A stretch of DNA of 64,000 nt from Dehalococcoidia bacterium (GTDB lineage: Bacteria > Chloroflexota > Dehalococcoidia > UBA2979), in assembly GCA_028279505.1 (NCBI GenBank), contig JANQNP010000010.1:62001-126000 (forward strand). The letters run 5' to 3'. A program made the translations under genes and the position numbers. Every line of letters starts with the position of its first letter. Position 1 is the stretch's first letter. Below the pieces are notes generated by a model, which worked only from the letters and a program-made list of their open reading frames with translations, made no database searches and had not been told where the DNA came from. Below, one piece after another: positions 10,153-19,393 of this stretch.

Positions 10153-10212
10153 GTGTGTAAGCACCAGACGGTCTCAGGACGCGGCGCTGACCTCGTATCC
10201 GCGAAGCGCTGA
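10153..10212 (+). CDS. Candidate 19-aa micro-ORF, possible leader peptide (MCKHQTVSGRGADLVSAKR)
   Basis: AAGGAGG seven nt upstream of GTG; lies within a hairpin-rich intergenic region. Confidence 0.3.
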   Translation: MCKHQTVSGRGADLVSAKR

Positions 10213-10283
10213 GCCAGAGGTTCGCCCCGACTCATGGGTCCCGTAGACCCGGGTCGCGGTCAAGACCGAAGCGCCGCAACCGA

Positions 10284-10307
10284 ACGGCCCGCCATCTGGC
10301 GGGCCGT
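10284..10307 (+). terminator. Terminator-like hairpin
   Basis: ACGGCCCGCC-atct-GGCGGGCCGT followed by CTTCGTGT. Confidence 0.5.
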
Positions 10308-10358
10308 CTTCGTGTGCCTGCACCGGCCCCGACACGCGCCGGCAGAGAGGGACTAGAG

Positions 10359-10842
10359 ATGGCAACGCATATCCGTCCCGCCGCCGCCGATGACCGCGCC
10401 ACCATCCGTTCGATCGCGCTGGATACCGAGCTGTTCGACGAGAGCGACGTCGGCCTCATCGACGAGATGCTGTCCGCCTACTTCGAGCAGGAGGACGACG
10501 ACCAGAGCTGGATCGTGATCGAGGAGTCGGAGGTGGTCGGGGCCCGCCTACTACGCGCCCGAGCTCGGCGGTGACCGTGTGTGGAACCTCTACTTCATCG
10601 GCGTGCAGCCGGCTCGACAGGGCGCCGGATACGGTACCGCGCTGCTCGCTGCGGTCGAGGATGACCTGCGCGCACGCGCCGCACGCCTCTTGCTCGTCGA
10701 GACCTCAGGAGTCGAGGGCTTCGAGCTCACCAGAAAGTTCTACCGAAAGCACGGCTACGACGAAGAGGCGCGGATTCGCGACTACTACGGCCCGGGCGAC
10801 GACAAGGTCGTCTTCTGGAAGACGCTGACCCCGAACGCGTGA
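10359..10842 (+). pseudogene. GNAT family N-acetyltransferase, interrupted by an apparent +1 frameshift
   Basis: ORF 10359-10574 (MATHIRPAAADDRATIRSIALDTE...) and ORF 10579-10842 (VWNLYFIGVQPARQGAGYGTALL...) join to a continuous GNAT (VVGA|AYYAPELGGDRVWNLYF) if one base is dropped near 10539-10548 (GGGGCCCGCC). Confidence 0.75.
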
Positions 10843-10870
10843 TCCGTTCGACGCGCCCACTCCGCCCGAA

Positions 10871-11563
10871 CTACCCGCCGAGGAGCCGCGTCTCCAGCGC
10901 CCGCTCGCGCACCTCGCCATCCTCGAAGGCCACCTCGTACACCTGCGCCCCGGGACGCGAGGCCACCGCCGCGTGGAACGCCCCATCGAGGTAGTGCGCC
11001 GCCGCGTAGTCGTCCGCTGCCAGACCCGCTGGGAGCCCGTTGGCGAGCGCGGCGCGGAGCGCCGGCCTCCGGTCCGCCTCACCGTCGTAGTGAGGTGTGA
11101 ACGACCCCGAGAGCAGCCCGACGCCGTCTCGCAACTCCCGCAGCAGGCCGAACGAGTCGGTCGTGCCGCCTTCGAACCAGCAGATCGCGCCCGCGCTCAC
11201 CCCGCACAGCACGGCGCCTCGGTCGTGTGCCTCGCGGACGAGCCGTTCGAGGCCGTGCACCCGCCAGACGGCGAGCAGGTTCGCGGTCGATCCACCGCCC
11301 ACGTAGATCACGTCCTGTTCGGCGAACCATTCCGCGGGGTCGTACGAGGGCTGCGAGAAGAGGCGCAGGTCCGACGTGACCGCCCGGTCCGACAGGCTCG
11401 CATGGAACTTCTCGATGTAATCCGCGGCGTCACCGCTCGCCGTCGCGAGGAACCCGACCCGCGGCCGCTCCCGATCGACCAGCCCGAGGATGTAGTCGTC
11501 GAGGACGCGATCGTCCTCCATCGAGAACCCGCCCCCGCCCATCGCCACGACATGCCCGGCCAT
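10871..11563 (-). CDS. Peptidase S51 (dipeptidase E/cyanophycinase-like)
   Basis: VAMGGGGFSM, IYVGGGSTANLLAVW, CGVSAGAICWFEGG nucleophile elbow; start at internal Met likely. Confidence 0.85.
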   Translation of the reverse strand: MAGHVVAMGGGGFSMEDDRVLDDYILGLVDRERPRVGFLATASGDAADYIEKFHASLSDRAVTSDLRLFSQPSYDPAEWFAEQDVIYVGGGSTANLLAVWRVHGLERLVREAHDRGAVLCGVSAGAICWFEGGTTDSFGLLRELRDGVGLLSGSFTPHYDGEADRRPALRAALANGLPAGLAADDYAAAHYLDGAFHAAVASRPGAQVYEVAFEDGEVRERALETRLLGG

Positions 11564-12306
11564 CAACCAACCCCCACCCACGCTTCGATCCTGCTCACCG
11601 CCTCCGGAAGCTCCTCGATGCTCTCGACCACGAGCGTCCGCTCCGACAGTCCCTCCGGCCGCTCCCGCTGCTTCGACACGAGGACCGTATCCGCCCCCAG
11701 GCTCGCGGCGTGCACCAGCTGCTGCGGCACGTCGTCGACCACGACCGCCTCCGAGGCCGGCACCCCCGCGAGGGCAAACAGCAGCTCATAGAACGCCGGC
11801 TGCTCCTTCCCGACCCCCACGAGATCAGTGCCAGCTGGGATCCCGATCGACCCAGCGACACCGATCTGCTCGAGCACCGCGACCGCGTTCCACGAGACGT
11901 TGCCCGTCGCCAGGTGCACGTCGTGCGAAGCCGCCAGCGTCTCGATCGCCGGCTTCGCGTGCTCGTACCCCGCCTCGCCGTTCCGTCGCACGTGCAGATT
12001 GAATCGCCTGCCGAGCTCGGCGGCGGTCGCGCCGTCCGGCGCGGGAATGCCGAGCCGCTGGCACATGCCCTGGATCAGATGGCAGCTCTCCTGGTCGAAT
12101 CGCGCCACCGGGTCAGCGAGCAACCGCCCCTGACGCAGATACGCCATCACACGTGGATACACGACGTGGTTGGCGTCGCCCCAGTTCTCAGGCTTCCCGC
12201 CTAACACTGGCGTCAGCACGTCGCCGATCAGCGAGTTGAAGTCCGCCGAGAGCTGATCGATGTCCGAGATGACGCCGTCGACATCGAGGAAGACCGTGGC
12301 CGGCAT
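11563..12306 (-). CDS. HAD superfamily hydrolase
   Basis: FLDVDGVISD motif I; LATGNVSWNAV; VVDDVPQQLVHAASLGADTVLV. Confidence 0.75.
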   Translation of the reverse strand: MPATVFLDVDGVISDIDQLSADFNSLIGDVLTPVLGGKPENWGDANHVVYPRVMAYLRQGRLLADPVARFDQESCHLIQGMCQRLGIPAPDGATAAELGRRFNLHVRRNGEAGYEHAKPAIETLAASHDVHLATGNVSWNAVAVLEQIGVAGSIGIPAGTDLVGVGKEQPAFYELLFALAGVPASEAVVVDDVPQQLVHAASLGADTVLVSKQRERPEGLSERTLVVESIEELPEAVSRIEAWVGVG

Positions 12307-12318
12307 ACCGACGAGGAG

Positions 12319-14457
12319 CTATCCGCCACCCCGAGGTCGGTTCGGTCCCGGGCGCGTCCGGCCGCCGCGGACCTTGCGCTGCTCGGGCCGCCTCGTCTCC
12401 GCCGAAAGCGACCGGAGACCCTCCGTCGCGTCCGATCCGACAAGCTCCCGCCGCAGCTCGACCACCTGGTCGCGCAGCAACGCGGCGCGCTCGAACTCCA
12501 GGTTCTTCGCCGCGTCCTTCATCTGTCGCTCGATCTCCTTCACGAGGCGAGCGAGCTCGTCCTTTGGCAGCTCCGAGGTCGCCGTGTACGGCGCTTCCTC
12601 TTCGGCGACCTGGTTCCGCATCTCGTCGTTGATGTCGCGGATCGTCTTCTCGATCCCCTGCGGCGTGATCCCGTGCTCCTCGTTGTACGCCTGCTGCTTC
12701 TTGCGGCGGCGCGCGGTCTCATCGAGGGCGGTCTGCATCGAGTCGGTGATCTGGTCCGCGTACATGATCACGCGGCCGCGCGGGTGCCGCGCCGCGCGCC
12801 CGATCGTCTGGATCAGCGAACCGCCGGACCGGAGGTACCCCTCCTTGTCGGCGTCGAGGATGCACACCAGCGACACCTCGGGCAGGTCGAGGCCCTCGCG
12901 GAGCAGGTTGATGCCGACCACCACGTCGTACACGCCGATGCGCAGGTCGCGCAGGATGTCGATCCGCTCCAGCGTGTCGATCTCGGAGTGCAGGTACATG
13001 GACTTGATGCCCATCTCCTGCAGGTAGTCGTTAAGGTCCTCGGCCATCTTCTTGGTGAGCGTCGTGAGCAGCGTCCGCTCCTTGCGGTCGATCCGCTCCT
13101 GAACCTCCGTCAGCAGATCGTCGATCTGCCCCTTCGTGGGGCGCACGTCCACCTCGGGATCGAGGATGCCCGTCGGCCGGATCACCTGCTCGACCGTCCG
13201 CGAGGCGTGCTCCTGCTCATACGGCCCCGGCGTCGCCGAGACGAACACCACCTGGTTGATGTGGTCCTCGAACTCCTCGAAGTTCAGCGGCCGGTTGTCC
13301 AGCGCCGACGGCAGCCGGAACCCGTACTCGACGAGCGTCTCCTTGCGTGACCGGTCTCCGAGGAACATCCCCCGCACCTGCGGCACCGAGATGTGCGACT
13401 CGTCGATGAAGATCAGCCAGTCGTCCGGGAAGTAGTCGAGCAGCGTCCAGGGCGTCGAACCGGGGTCGCGCCCCGCGAGGTGCCGCGAGTAGTTCTCGAT
13501 GCCGGAGCAGTATCCCGCCTCGCGCATCGTCTCGAGGTCGTAGCGCGTCCGCTCCTCGAGCCGCTGCGCCTCGAGCAGCTTGCCCTCGGCGCGCAGCCCC
13601 GGCACCACCTCGCCCATCTCGGCCTCGATCGACGCGATCGCCTGGTCCAGCCGATCCTTCGAGGTGACGAAGTGCTTCGCCGGGTAGATCGCCGTCTCCT
13701 CGGTCTCGCGGAGGATCTCGCCGGTCAGCGGGTCGAGCGTCACGATCCGCTCGATCTCGTCGCCAAAGAAGTCGACGCGGACAGCTAGGTCCTCGTACGC
13801 CGGGTAGATCGTCAGCGAGTCCCCGCGCACGCGGAACGTGCCGCGGATCAGGTTGAGGTCGTTGCGCGCGTACTGCATCTCGACGAGCTGGCGGATCAAC
13901 GATCCGCGGTTCACGTGGCGCCCTCGGAAGAGCCGCACGACGAACGACTGGTACTCGCCCGGCTCGCCGAGACCGTAGATGCACGACACCGACGCCACGA
14001 TCACGACGTCCCGACGCTCGAACAGCGCCCGCGTCGCCGCGTGGCGCATCTTGTCGATCTCGTCGTTGATGTCTGCATCTTTCGCGATGTACGTGTCCGT
14101 CCGAGGGATGTACGCCTCGGGCTGGTAGTAGTCGTAGTACGAAACGAAGTACTGGACCTCGTTGTTCGGCAGTACGTCACGGAACTCGCTGACGAGCTGC
14201 GCCGCCAGCGTGCGGTTCGGGGCCAGCACCAGCGTCGGGCGCTGGTACCGCTCGATCACGTTCGCCATCGCGAACGTCTTGCCGCTCCCCGTCGCTCCGA
14301 GGAGCGTCAGCGCGCGCTCGCCCGCCTCGAGGCCCTCAACCAGTTCCTCGACCGCTCGAGGCTGATCGCCGGTGAGCTGGAAGTCCGAGACGATCTCGAA
14401 CGGTCGCGACTCGGCGCGGGATCCTGAGGTGTCGGGCGCGTCGGCGGTCGTCGTCAC
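12319..14457 (-). CDS. uvrB: Excinuclease ABC subunit B
   Basis: [54 protein letters not shown]-terminal UVR domain. Confidence 0.97.
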   Translation of the reverse strand: MTTTADAPDTSGSRAESRPFEIVSDFQLTGDQPRAVEELVEGLEAGERALTLLGATGSGKTFAMANVIERYQRPTLVLAPNRTLAAQLVSEFRDVLPNNEVQYFVSYYDYYQPEAYIPRTDTYIAKDADINDEIDKMRHAATRALFERRDVVIVASVSCIYGLGEPGEYQSFVVRLFRGRHVNRGSLIRQLVEMQYARNDLNLIRGTFRVRGDSLTIYPAYEDLAVRVDFFGDEIERIVTLDPLTGEILRETEETAIYPAKHFVTSKDRLDQAIASIEAEMGEVVPGLRAEGKLLEAQRLEERTRYDLETMREAGYCSGIENYSRHLAGRDPGSTPWTLLDYFPDDWLIFIDESHISVPQVRGMFLGDRSRKETLVEYGFRLPSALDNRPLNFEEFEDHINQVVFVSATPGPYEQEHASRTVEQVIRPTGILDPEVDVRPTKGQIDDLLTEVQERIDRKERTLLTTLTKKMAEDLNDYLQEMGIKSMYLHSEIDTLERIDILRDLRIGVYDVVVGINLLREGLDLPEVSLVCILDADKEGYLRSGGSLIQTIGRAARHPRGRVIMYADQITDSMQTALDETARRRKKQQAYNEEHGITPQGIEKTIRDINDEMRNQVAEEEAPYTATSELPKDELARLVKEIERQMKDAAKNLEFERAALLRDQVVELRRELVGSDATEGLRSLSAETRRPEQRKVRGGRTRPGPNRPRGGG

Positions 14458-14512
14458 GGGTGGCAGCCCTCCTCGGTCCAGTGTACGACCGAGGGCAACG
14501 CCTTCCGAGCGG

Positions 14513-15346
14513 TTAGCGCGCCTCGCTCACGGCGGTCCGAGGGGTTGGGATCGCCGGCGCGTCAGCGACGACGACCCGGTTGCGGCCGGCTCGCTTCGCC
14601 TGGTAGAGCGCCTGGTCGGCGCGGCCAATCAGCGCCTGCTCGTCCGGCGTCCCGAGGTCGGGCATCGCCGCGACGCCAACGGAGATCGTCACTTCGATCC
14701 CCTCGGCGGCGCCGTCCGGCGACTCGATCTCGAGCGATTCGACGACCGCGCGCAGCTTCTCGGCGACGAACTCGCCGTCCGCGAGCGACGTTTCCGGCAG
14801 GAACACGGCGAACTCCTCGCCGCCGTATCGCCCCACCGTGTCCGACTCGCGCAGGTTCGACGCAATCGCCCGGGCGCAGGCGGCGAGCACCTGGTCCCCG
14901 GTCGCGTGCCCGTACCGGTCGTTGAGCGCCTTGAAGTCATCGAGGTCGATCATCATCGCGGTCAGCGCACGCCCGTAGCGCTGCGAGCGGCGGAACTCCG
15001 CGCCGAGGCGCTCGAACAGCGCCCGGCGGTTGAGCACCCCCGTCAGCGGGTCGACCCGAGCGAGGCGTTCCAGCTCGGCGCCGGTCTCGCGTAGCGCCGC
15101 CGCCGTCTCGACCAGCCGGCGCTCACGCTCCAGCGTCGCGCGGGCGTTCAGCACCAGCTGCACGATCAGGAACACCACCAGGAAGCTCGTCGCGACGCTC
15201 CACGCCCCGAGGTTCAGCCCGAGGAATGTGTCGGCGGACCAATCGAGGCCGTTGAACTCCCGACTCAGCCCGAACGCCAGCAGCAACCCGGCGGCTCCGA
15301 GGAGTCCGACCACCGTTGGCCAGCGATCGCGCGGCACCGACAACAC
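14513..15346 (-). CDS. Membrane-associated diguanylate cyclase (GGDEF domain)
   Basis: Two N-terminal TM segments, [34 protein letters not shown]-site 5 residues before GGEEF; GTG start 4 nt after the ruvA stop. Confidence 0.88.
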   Translation of the reverse strand: MLSVPRDRWPTVVGLLGAAGLLLAFGLSREFNGLDWSADTFLGLNLGAWSVATSFLVVFLIVQLVLNARATLERERRLVETAAALRETGAELERLARVDPLTGVLNRRALFERLGAEFRRSQRYGRALTAMMIDLDDFKALNDRYGHATGDQVLAACARAIASNLRESDTVGRYGGEEFAVFLPETSLADGEFVAEKLRAVVESLEIESPDGAAEGIEVTISVGVAAMPDLGTPDEQALIGRADQALYQAKRAGRNRVVVADAPAIPTPRTAVSEAR

Positions 15347-15350
15347 GCTG

Positions 15351-15980
15351 CTAGACCGGCGCCTGCTGCTCGAGGATCGCGCGTAGCAACTCCTCGAGAC
15401 CGGCGATCTCCGGCTGGTCGCGGAGCGTCGTCGTGACGAGCTGCTCGGCCTCGCGGTGCGAGTACTGCAACGCCTCGAGGGCATCGACCGCGTCCTCGTA
15501 GAGCGCGCCCATCTCGTCCGTCGTCGGCGTCGTCGGCGCCTCGCTGGCGCGGAGCAACGCCTCCTGCGTCAGCTTGCCGTGGAGGTTCGCGACGATCGTC
15601 TGCGACAGCCGTTGGCCGATGCCTGGGAGCTGGCGCAACGCGGCGTCGTCCTCGGCCTCGATCCAGCGCGCGATGTCAGACACCGGGAACGTCAGAGCCC
15701 GGACGGCCTTCTGCGGCCCCACCTCGGGCACGTTGATGAACTTGCGGAAGAACTCGCGTTCCTGGTGGTGCTGGAACCCGATGAGCAGCGGCGCCGGCTG
15801 GCGCTCCGAGACGTGGTAGTAGGTGAAGAGCTTCAGTTCCTCGCCGATCGGTTCGCCGGCGATCCAGCCGTGTGCGAACGCCGGGATCAGCACCTCGTAG
15901 CCGATGCCGTTAGCCTCGATCCAGGCCGTCGACGACTCCTCGTCCCAGCGGTCGAGCAGGCCGCGCAGTGAAACGATCAC
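15351..15980 (-). CDS. ruvA: Holliday junction branch migration protein RuvA
   Basis: MIVSLRGLLDRW...VLIPAF; FRKFINVPEVGPQKAVRAL HhH; C-terminal EALQYSHREAEQLV. Confidence 0.9.
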   Translation of the reverse strand: MIVSLRGLLDRWDEESSTAWIEANGIGYEVLIPAFAHGWIAGEPIGEELKLFTYYHVSERQPAPLLIGFQHHQEREFFRKFINVPEVGPQKAVRALTFPVSDIARWIEAEDDAALRQLPGIGQRLSQTIVANLHGKLTQEALLRASEAPTTPTTDEMGALYEDAVDALEALQYSHREAEQLVTTTLRDQPEIAGLEELLRAILEQQAPV

Positions 15981-16498
15981 GACCGCGCCATCGCCAGCTC
16001 GAGCCGCAGATCGCCAAGCCGCGTCAGCGCGACGGCGAGCGCGTCAGAGATGTCGAGTGGCCCCTCGATCGTCGGGAGGCCGAGCTGCACGGCGACCATC
16101 TGCTGCACCTGCTCCTTGGGGGCACCGCCCCAGCCCGTCACCGCCTCCTTGATCGAGGTCGGTGCGAACTCGAACACCGGGAGGTCGGCGTCGGCCGCGG
16201 CGATCATCGCCGCCGCACGCGCTTCGCCAATCACCATCGCCGAGCGGACATTTGCCGCGACGAACTGCTGCTCCACAGCTAACTCGACCGGTCCATGATC
16301 GCGGATCAGCGCGCGAATGCCGTCAGCAATTTCCCGGAGACGCTCCGCTCGCGGCGATTTCGCCTTCGTGCGGATCACACCGCAGCCGACGAGCTGCCCA
16401 CTGGCGCCGTCGCCGTCGACGATGCCCCAGCCGGTGACCGTCAGTCCGGGATCGACGCCCAGCACGCGCCGGGTCGCGGTCGTTGCGTGGGATGCCAC
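15977..16498 (-). CDS. ruvC: Crossover junction endodeoxyribonuclease RuvC
   Basis: RVLGVDPGLTVTGWGIVDG, VAVEQQFVAANVRSAMVIGEARA, DISDALAVALTRL. Confidence 0.94.
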   Translation of the reverse strand: MASHATTATRRVLGVDPGLTVTGWGIVDGDGASGQLVGCGVIRTKAKSPRAERLREIADGIRALIRDHGPVELAVEQQFVAANVRSAMVIGEARAAAMIAAADADLPVFEFAPTSIKEAVTGWGGAPKEQVQQMVAVQLGLPTIEGPLDISDALAVALTRLGDLRLELAMARS

Positions 16499-16553
16499 GC
16501 TGTCCTCGGTTCGCTACCCCCGCCGAGGGGTTTCGTTGTCGCGGCTGCTCGGG

Positions 16554-17309
16554 CTACCCCGCGGCCGCCGCCTCCAGGACCGCCTCCGGGAAGTCCGCGT
16601 TTGAGTGGACCTTGGAGACGTCATCGAGGTCATCGAGCTTCTCGAGGAGGTTGAGCGTCGCTGTCGCCGCCTTCTCGTCGAGCTCCACGGTGTTCTGCGG
16701 CACCTTCGCCAGGTCGGCGCTCTCGATCTCGAAGCCACCGGCCGCCAGCGCCTCGCGCACCGCGACCGTGCTCCCGGGCTCCGTGTAGACCTCGACCGAT
16801 GACCCGTCGCCGGCCACATCCACATCGAGGGCGCCCGCCTCGATCGCCGCAAGCTGGATCTCGTCCGGGTCCTGCCCGGCCGCGCTCACGGTGATGATGC
16901 CCTGCGCCTCGAACTGCCAGGCCACCGCGCCGTTCTCCGCGAGGTTGCCACCCCCGCGCGAGAACACCAGGCGCACCTCGGCGACGGTGCGGTTGCGGTT
17001 GTCGGTGACGGCGTCGACCAGCACGGCCGTGCCACCGGGTCCGTAGCCCTCGTACGTCACCTCTTCGAGGTTGTCCGCCTCGCCCCCACCGGCGCCGCGC
17101 TGGATCGCGCGGTCGATGTTGGCATTCGGCATGTTCGCGTCTTTGGCCTTCGTCACCGCCAGGCGCAGCGACGCGTTCATCTCCGGGTCGCCGCCGCCGC
17201 GGGCCGCCATCGTGATGTCGCGCGCCAGCTTCGTGAAGAGCTGACCGCGCTTCGCGTCGATCTTGCCCTTCTTGTGCTTGATTGAGGACCATTTGGAGTG
17301 CCCGGACAC
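16554..17309 (-). CDS. YebC/PmpR family regulatory protein
   Basis: MSGHSKWSSIKHKKGKIDAKRGQLFTKLARDI. Confidence 0.96.
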   Translation of the reverse strand: MSGHSKWSSIKHKKGKIDAKRGQLFTKLARDITMAARGGGDPEMNASLRLAVTKAKDANMPNANIDRAIQRGAGGGEADNLEEVTYEGYGPGGTAVLVDAVTDNRNRTVAEVRLVFSRGGGNLAENGAVAWQFEAQGIITVSAAGQDPDEIQLAAIEAGALDVDVAGDGSSVEVYTEPGSTVAVREALAAGGFEIESADLAKVPQNTVELDEKAATATLNLLEKLDDLDDVSKVHSNADFPEAVLEAAAAG

Positions 17310-17344
17310 TCGGCACCTCCGCCGCGCGCGATATTGCTAATCAA

Positions 17345-17370
17345 GGTTCGCTGAACCGAGGTTCATGCTA
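17345..17370 (-). promoter_or_regulatory. LexA-like palindrome (GAACCGAGGTTC) next to -10 TAGCAT at the yebC-ruvC-ruvA promoter
   Basis: + strand GGTTCgctGAACCgaGGTTCATGCTA: GAAC-N4-GTTC core at 17353-17364; TAGCAT (minus) directly upstream at 17365-17370. Confidence 0.55.
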
Positions 17371-17428
17371 CCAAACAGGACCTCGCGCGGAATCGGGAAT
17401 CGGCCCGATCAGCCAGTCGTGTCGCCGT

Positions 17429-18265
17429 CTAGCCAAGCGTGACGTTGTCGATCAGATGCGTCATGCCGACATGCACCGCCAGCGAAAGCAGCGCCGTCCC
17501 CGTCACCTCGCCCTGCAGCTCCGCGAGCGTCTCGTCGTGCGCCAGCGACACGTAGTCCACCCGCACCAGCGGCTCCGCCTCGAGTTCGCCACGCACGAGG
17601 AACCGCAGCGTCTCGGCGTCCCGCTCCCCCGCCGCGAACGCGTCGCTCGCGAGGCCCATCCCCCTCGACAGCGACAGCGCCGCCGTTCGCTCCTCTGAGG
17701 ACAGGTACGCATTCCTCGAGGACAGAGCGAGCCCGTCCGGATCCCGCACCGTCGGGCAGGCGACGATCTCGACCGGCAGGTCGAGGTCGCGCACGAGCTG
17801 CCGGATCACCCGCAGCTGCTGCGCGTCCTTCTCACCAAAGTACGCGCGGTCCGGCGTGGTGATGTTCAGCAGCTTCAGCACCACCGTCGTCACGCCGTCG
17901 AAGTGACCGGGCCGCCGCGCTCCCTCGAGCCGGTCGGTGATGCCGCCAACGTGCACCGTGGTGTCGAATCCGGCCGCGTACATCTCCTCGCGCGACGGCA
18001 CGAGGATCAGGTCCACCCCGTGTGCCTCGAGCTGTCCGAGGTCGTCGGCCTCGTCAGCCGGATACCGATCGAGGTCCTCGTGCTCGCCGAATTGCGTCGG
18101 GTTGAGGAAGAGCGTCGACACGACGCTCGCGTTCGCCGCCCGCGCCGCATCGACGAGCGCGAGATGCCCCGCGTGGACGCCGCCGAGCGTCGGAAACAGC
18201 CCCACCGGCCCGGGCAACGTCGCTCGGGCCGCGCGAAACTCCGCGATCGTGCGGGTGACCTGCAC
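17429..18265 (-). CDS. panC: Pantoate--beta-alanine ligase
   Basis: GLFPTLGGVHAGHLALVDAAR, LFLNPTQFGEHEDLDRYP, YFGEKDAQQL. Confidence 0.94.
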   Translation of the reverse strand: MQVTRTIAEFRAARATLPGPVGLFPTLGGVHAGHLALVDAARAANASVVSTLFLNPTQFGEHEDLDRYPADEADDLGQLEAHGVDLILVPSREEMYAAGFDTTVHVGGITDRLEGARRPGHFDGVTTVVLKLLNITTPDRAYFGEKDAQQLRVIRQLVRDLDLPVEIVACPTVRDPDGLALSSRNAYLSSEERTAALSLSRGMGLASDAFAAGERDAETLRFLVRGELEAEPLVRVDYVSLAHDETLAELQGEVTGTALLSLAVHVGMTHLIDNVTLG

Positions 18266-18281
18266 GATCGGCGCCTCGAAT

Positions 18282-19238
18282 CTAGCGAGCGGGTGGCTTC
18301 GCGGCGCTCTCGACGGACTCCGAGGCGCGGGCGATCAGCTCGAGGTCGTGCTCGGCCAGCACGCGCTCGGCGTCGCTGAGATCGCCGTCCAGCTCTGGCA
18401 GCATCGTCTTGATCAGCTCGAGCGCGTGCTCGTCCATGTAGAACGACTCTTCGGCCGTCGGGAACTCCCCCGCCTCAACCTGACCGCGGTAGGCGCTGAT
18501 CGCCTCGCGGATCTCGGCGCCCAGCTCGACGAAGCGGCGCGCGTGGCGCGGCTTCAGGTCGTCGTAGAGCCCCAGGATGTCGTGCCAGACCTGCACCTGG
18601 CCGCTGCAGAACGGCCCGGCGCCGATCCCGATCGTCGGGACCCCCACCCGCTGCGTGATCATCTGCGCGAGGGCGGTCGGCACCAGCTCCAGGACGATCG
18701 CGTACGCGCCGGCCTCGGCGAGCGCCTTCGCGTCGGCGATCAAGTGCACCGCGTCGCGCGGGGTCTTGCCCTGCACGCGGAAGCCGCTGGTCTGGTTCAC
18801 CGACTGCGGCGTCAGGCCGATGTGGCCCATCACCGGAATCCCGGCATCCACGAGGCGCCGGACGGTCTCCGCCGAACGCTGCCCGCCCTCGAGCTTCACC
18901 GAACCGCAGCCGGTCTCCTGCATGATCCGCGTCGCGTTGCGGAGCGCGTCTTGCCAGCCGCCCTGGTACGAGCCGAACGGCATGTCGACCACGACGTGAG
19001 CGCGCTTCGCGCCTCGGACGACGGCCTTGCCGTGGTGGATCATGTCGTCGACGGTCACCGGGACCGTCGATTCGTAGCCCAGCACCACCATGCCGAGCGT
19101 GTCGCCGACCAGCAGGATCGGGATCTCTGCGTCGTCGGCCATCTTCGCGGTGGGGTAGTCGTAAGCGGTGAGCATCGTGATCGGCTGACCACGGTCACGC
19201 ATGCGCTGAAGGTCGCGTAGCCGTACGCGCTTCGCCAT
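18282..19238 (-). CDS. panB: 3-methyl-2-oxobutanoate hydroxymethyltransferase
   Basis: MLTAYDYPTAKMADDAEIPILLVGDTLGMVVLGY; VMGHIGLTPQSVN; start MAKRVRLRDL at 19238. Confidence 0.95.
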   Translation of the reverse strand: MAKRVRLRDLQRMRDRGQPITMLTAYDYPTAKMADDAEIPILLVGDTLGMVVLGYESTVPVTVDDMIHHGKAVVRGAKRAHVVVDMPFGSYQGGWQDALRNATRIMQETGCGSVKLEGGQRSAETVRRLVDAGIPVMGHIGLTPQSVNQTSGFRVQGKTPRDAVHLIADAKALAEAGAYAIVLELVPTALAQMITQRVGVPTIGIGAGPFCSGQVQVWHDILGLYDDLKPRHARRFVELGAEIREAISAYRGQVEAGEFPTAEESFYMDEHALELIKTMLPELDGDLSDAERVLAEHDLELIARASESVESAAKPPAR

Positions 19239-19350
19239 CAATCTCCTCCGTCTCAGTCCCTGGGGATCCAAGCGGTTCAGTCGGTGAGCAATCCCGGCCC
19301 TCAGGCCCAATCCTGTCTCGCCGCCACCTAGATGGTCGACTGACAACGCC

Positions 19351-19378
19351 AGTATAGGAGGCCCGATCGGCAGGTCAA
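19351..19378 (-). promoter_or_regulatory. Sigma70-type promoter for panB-panC
   Basis: Minus strand TTGACC-N16-TATACT, about 110 nt upstream of the panB start. Confidence 0.6.
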
Positions 19379-19393
19379 CGGCCTGTTGGCCCC

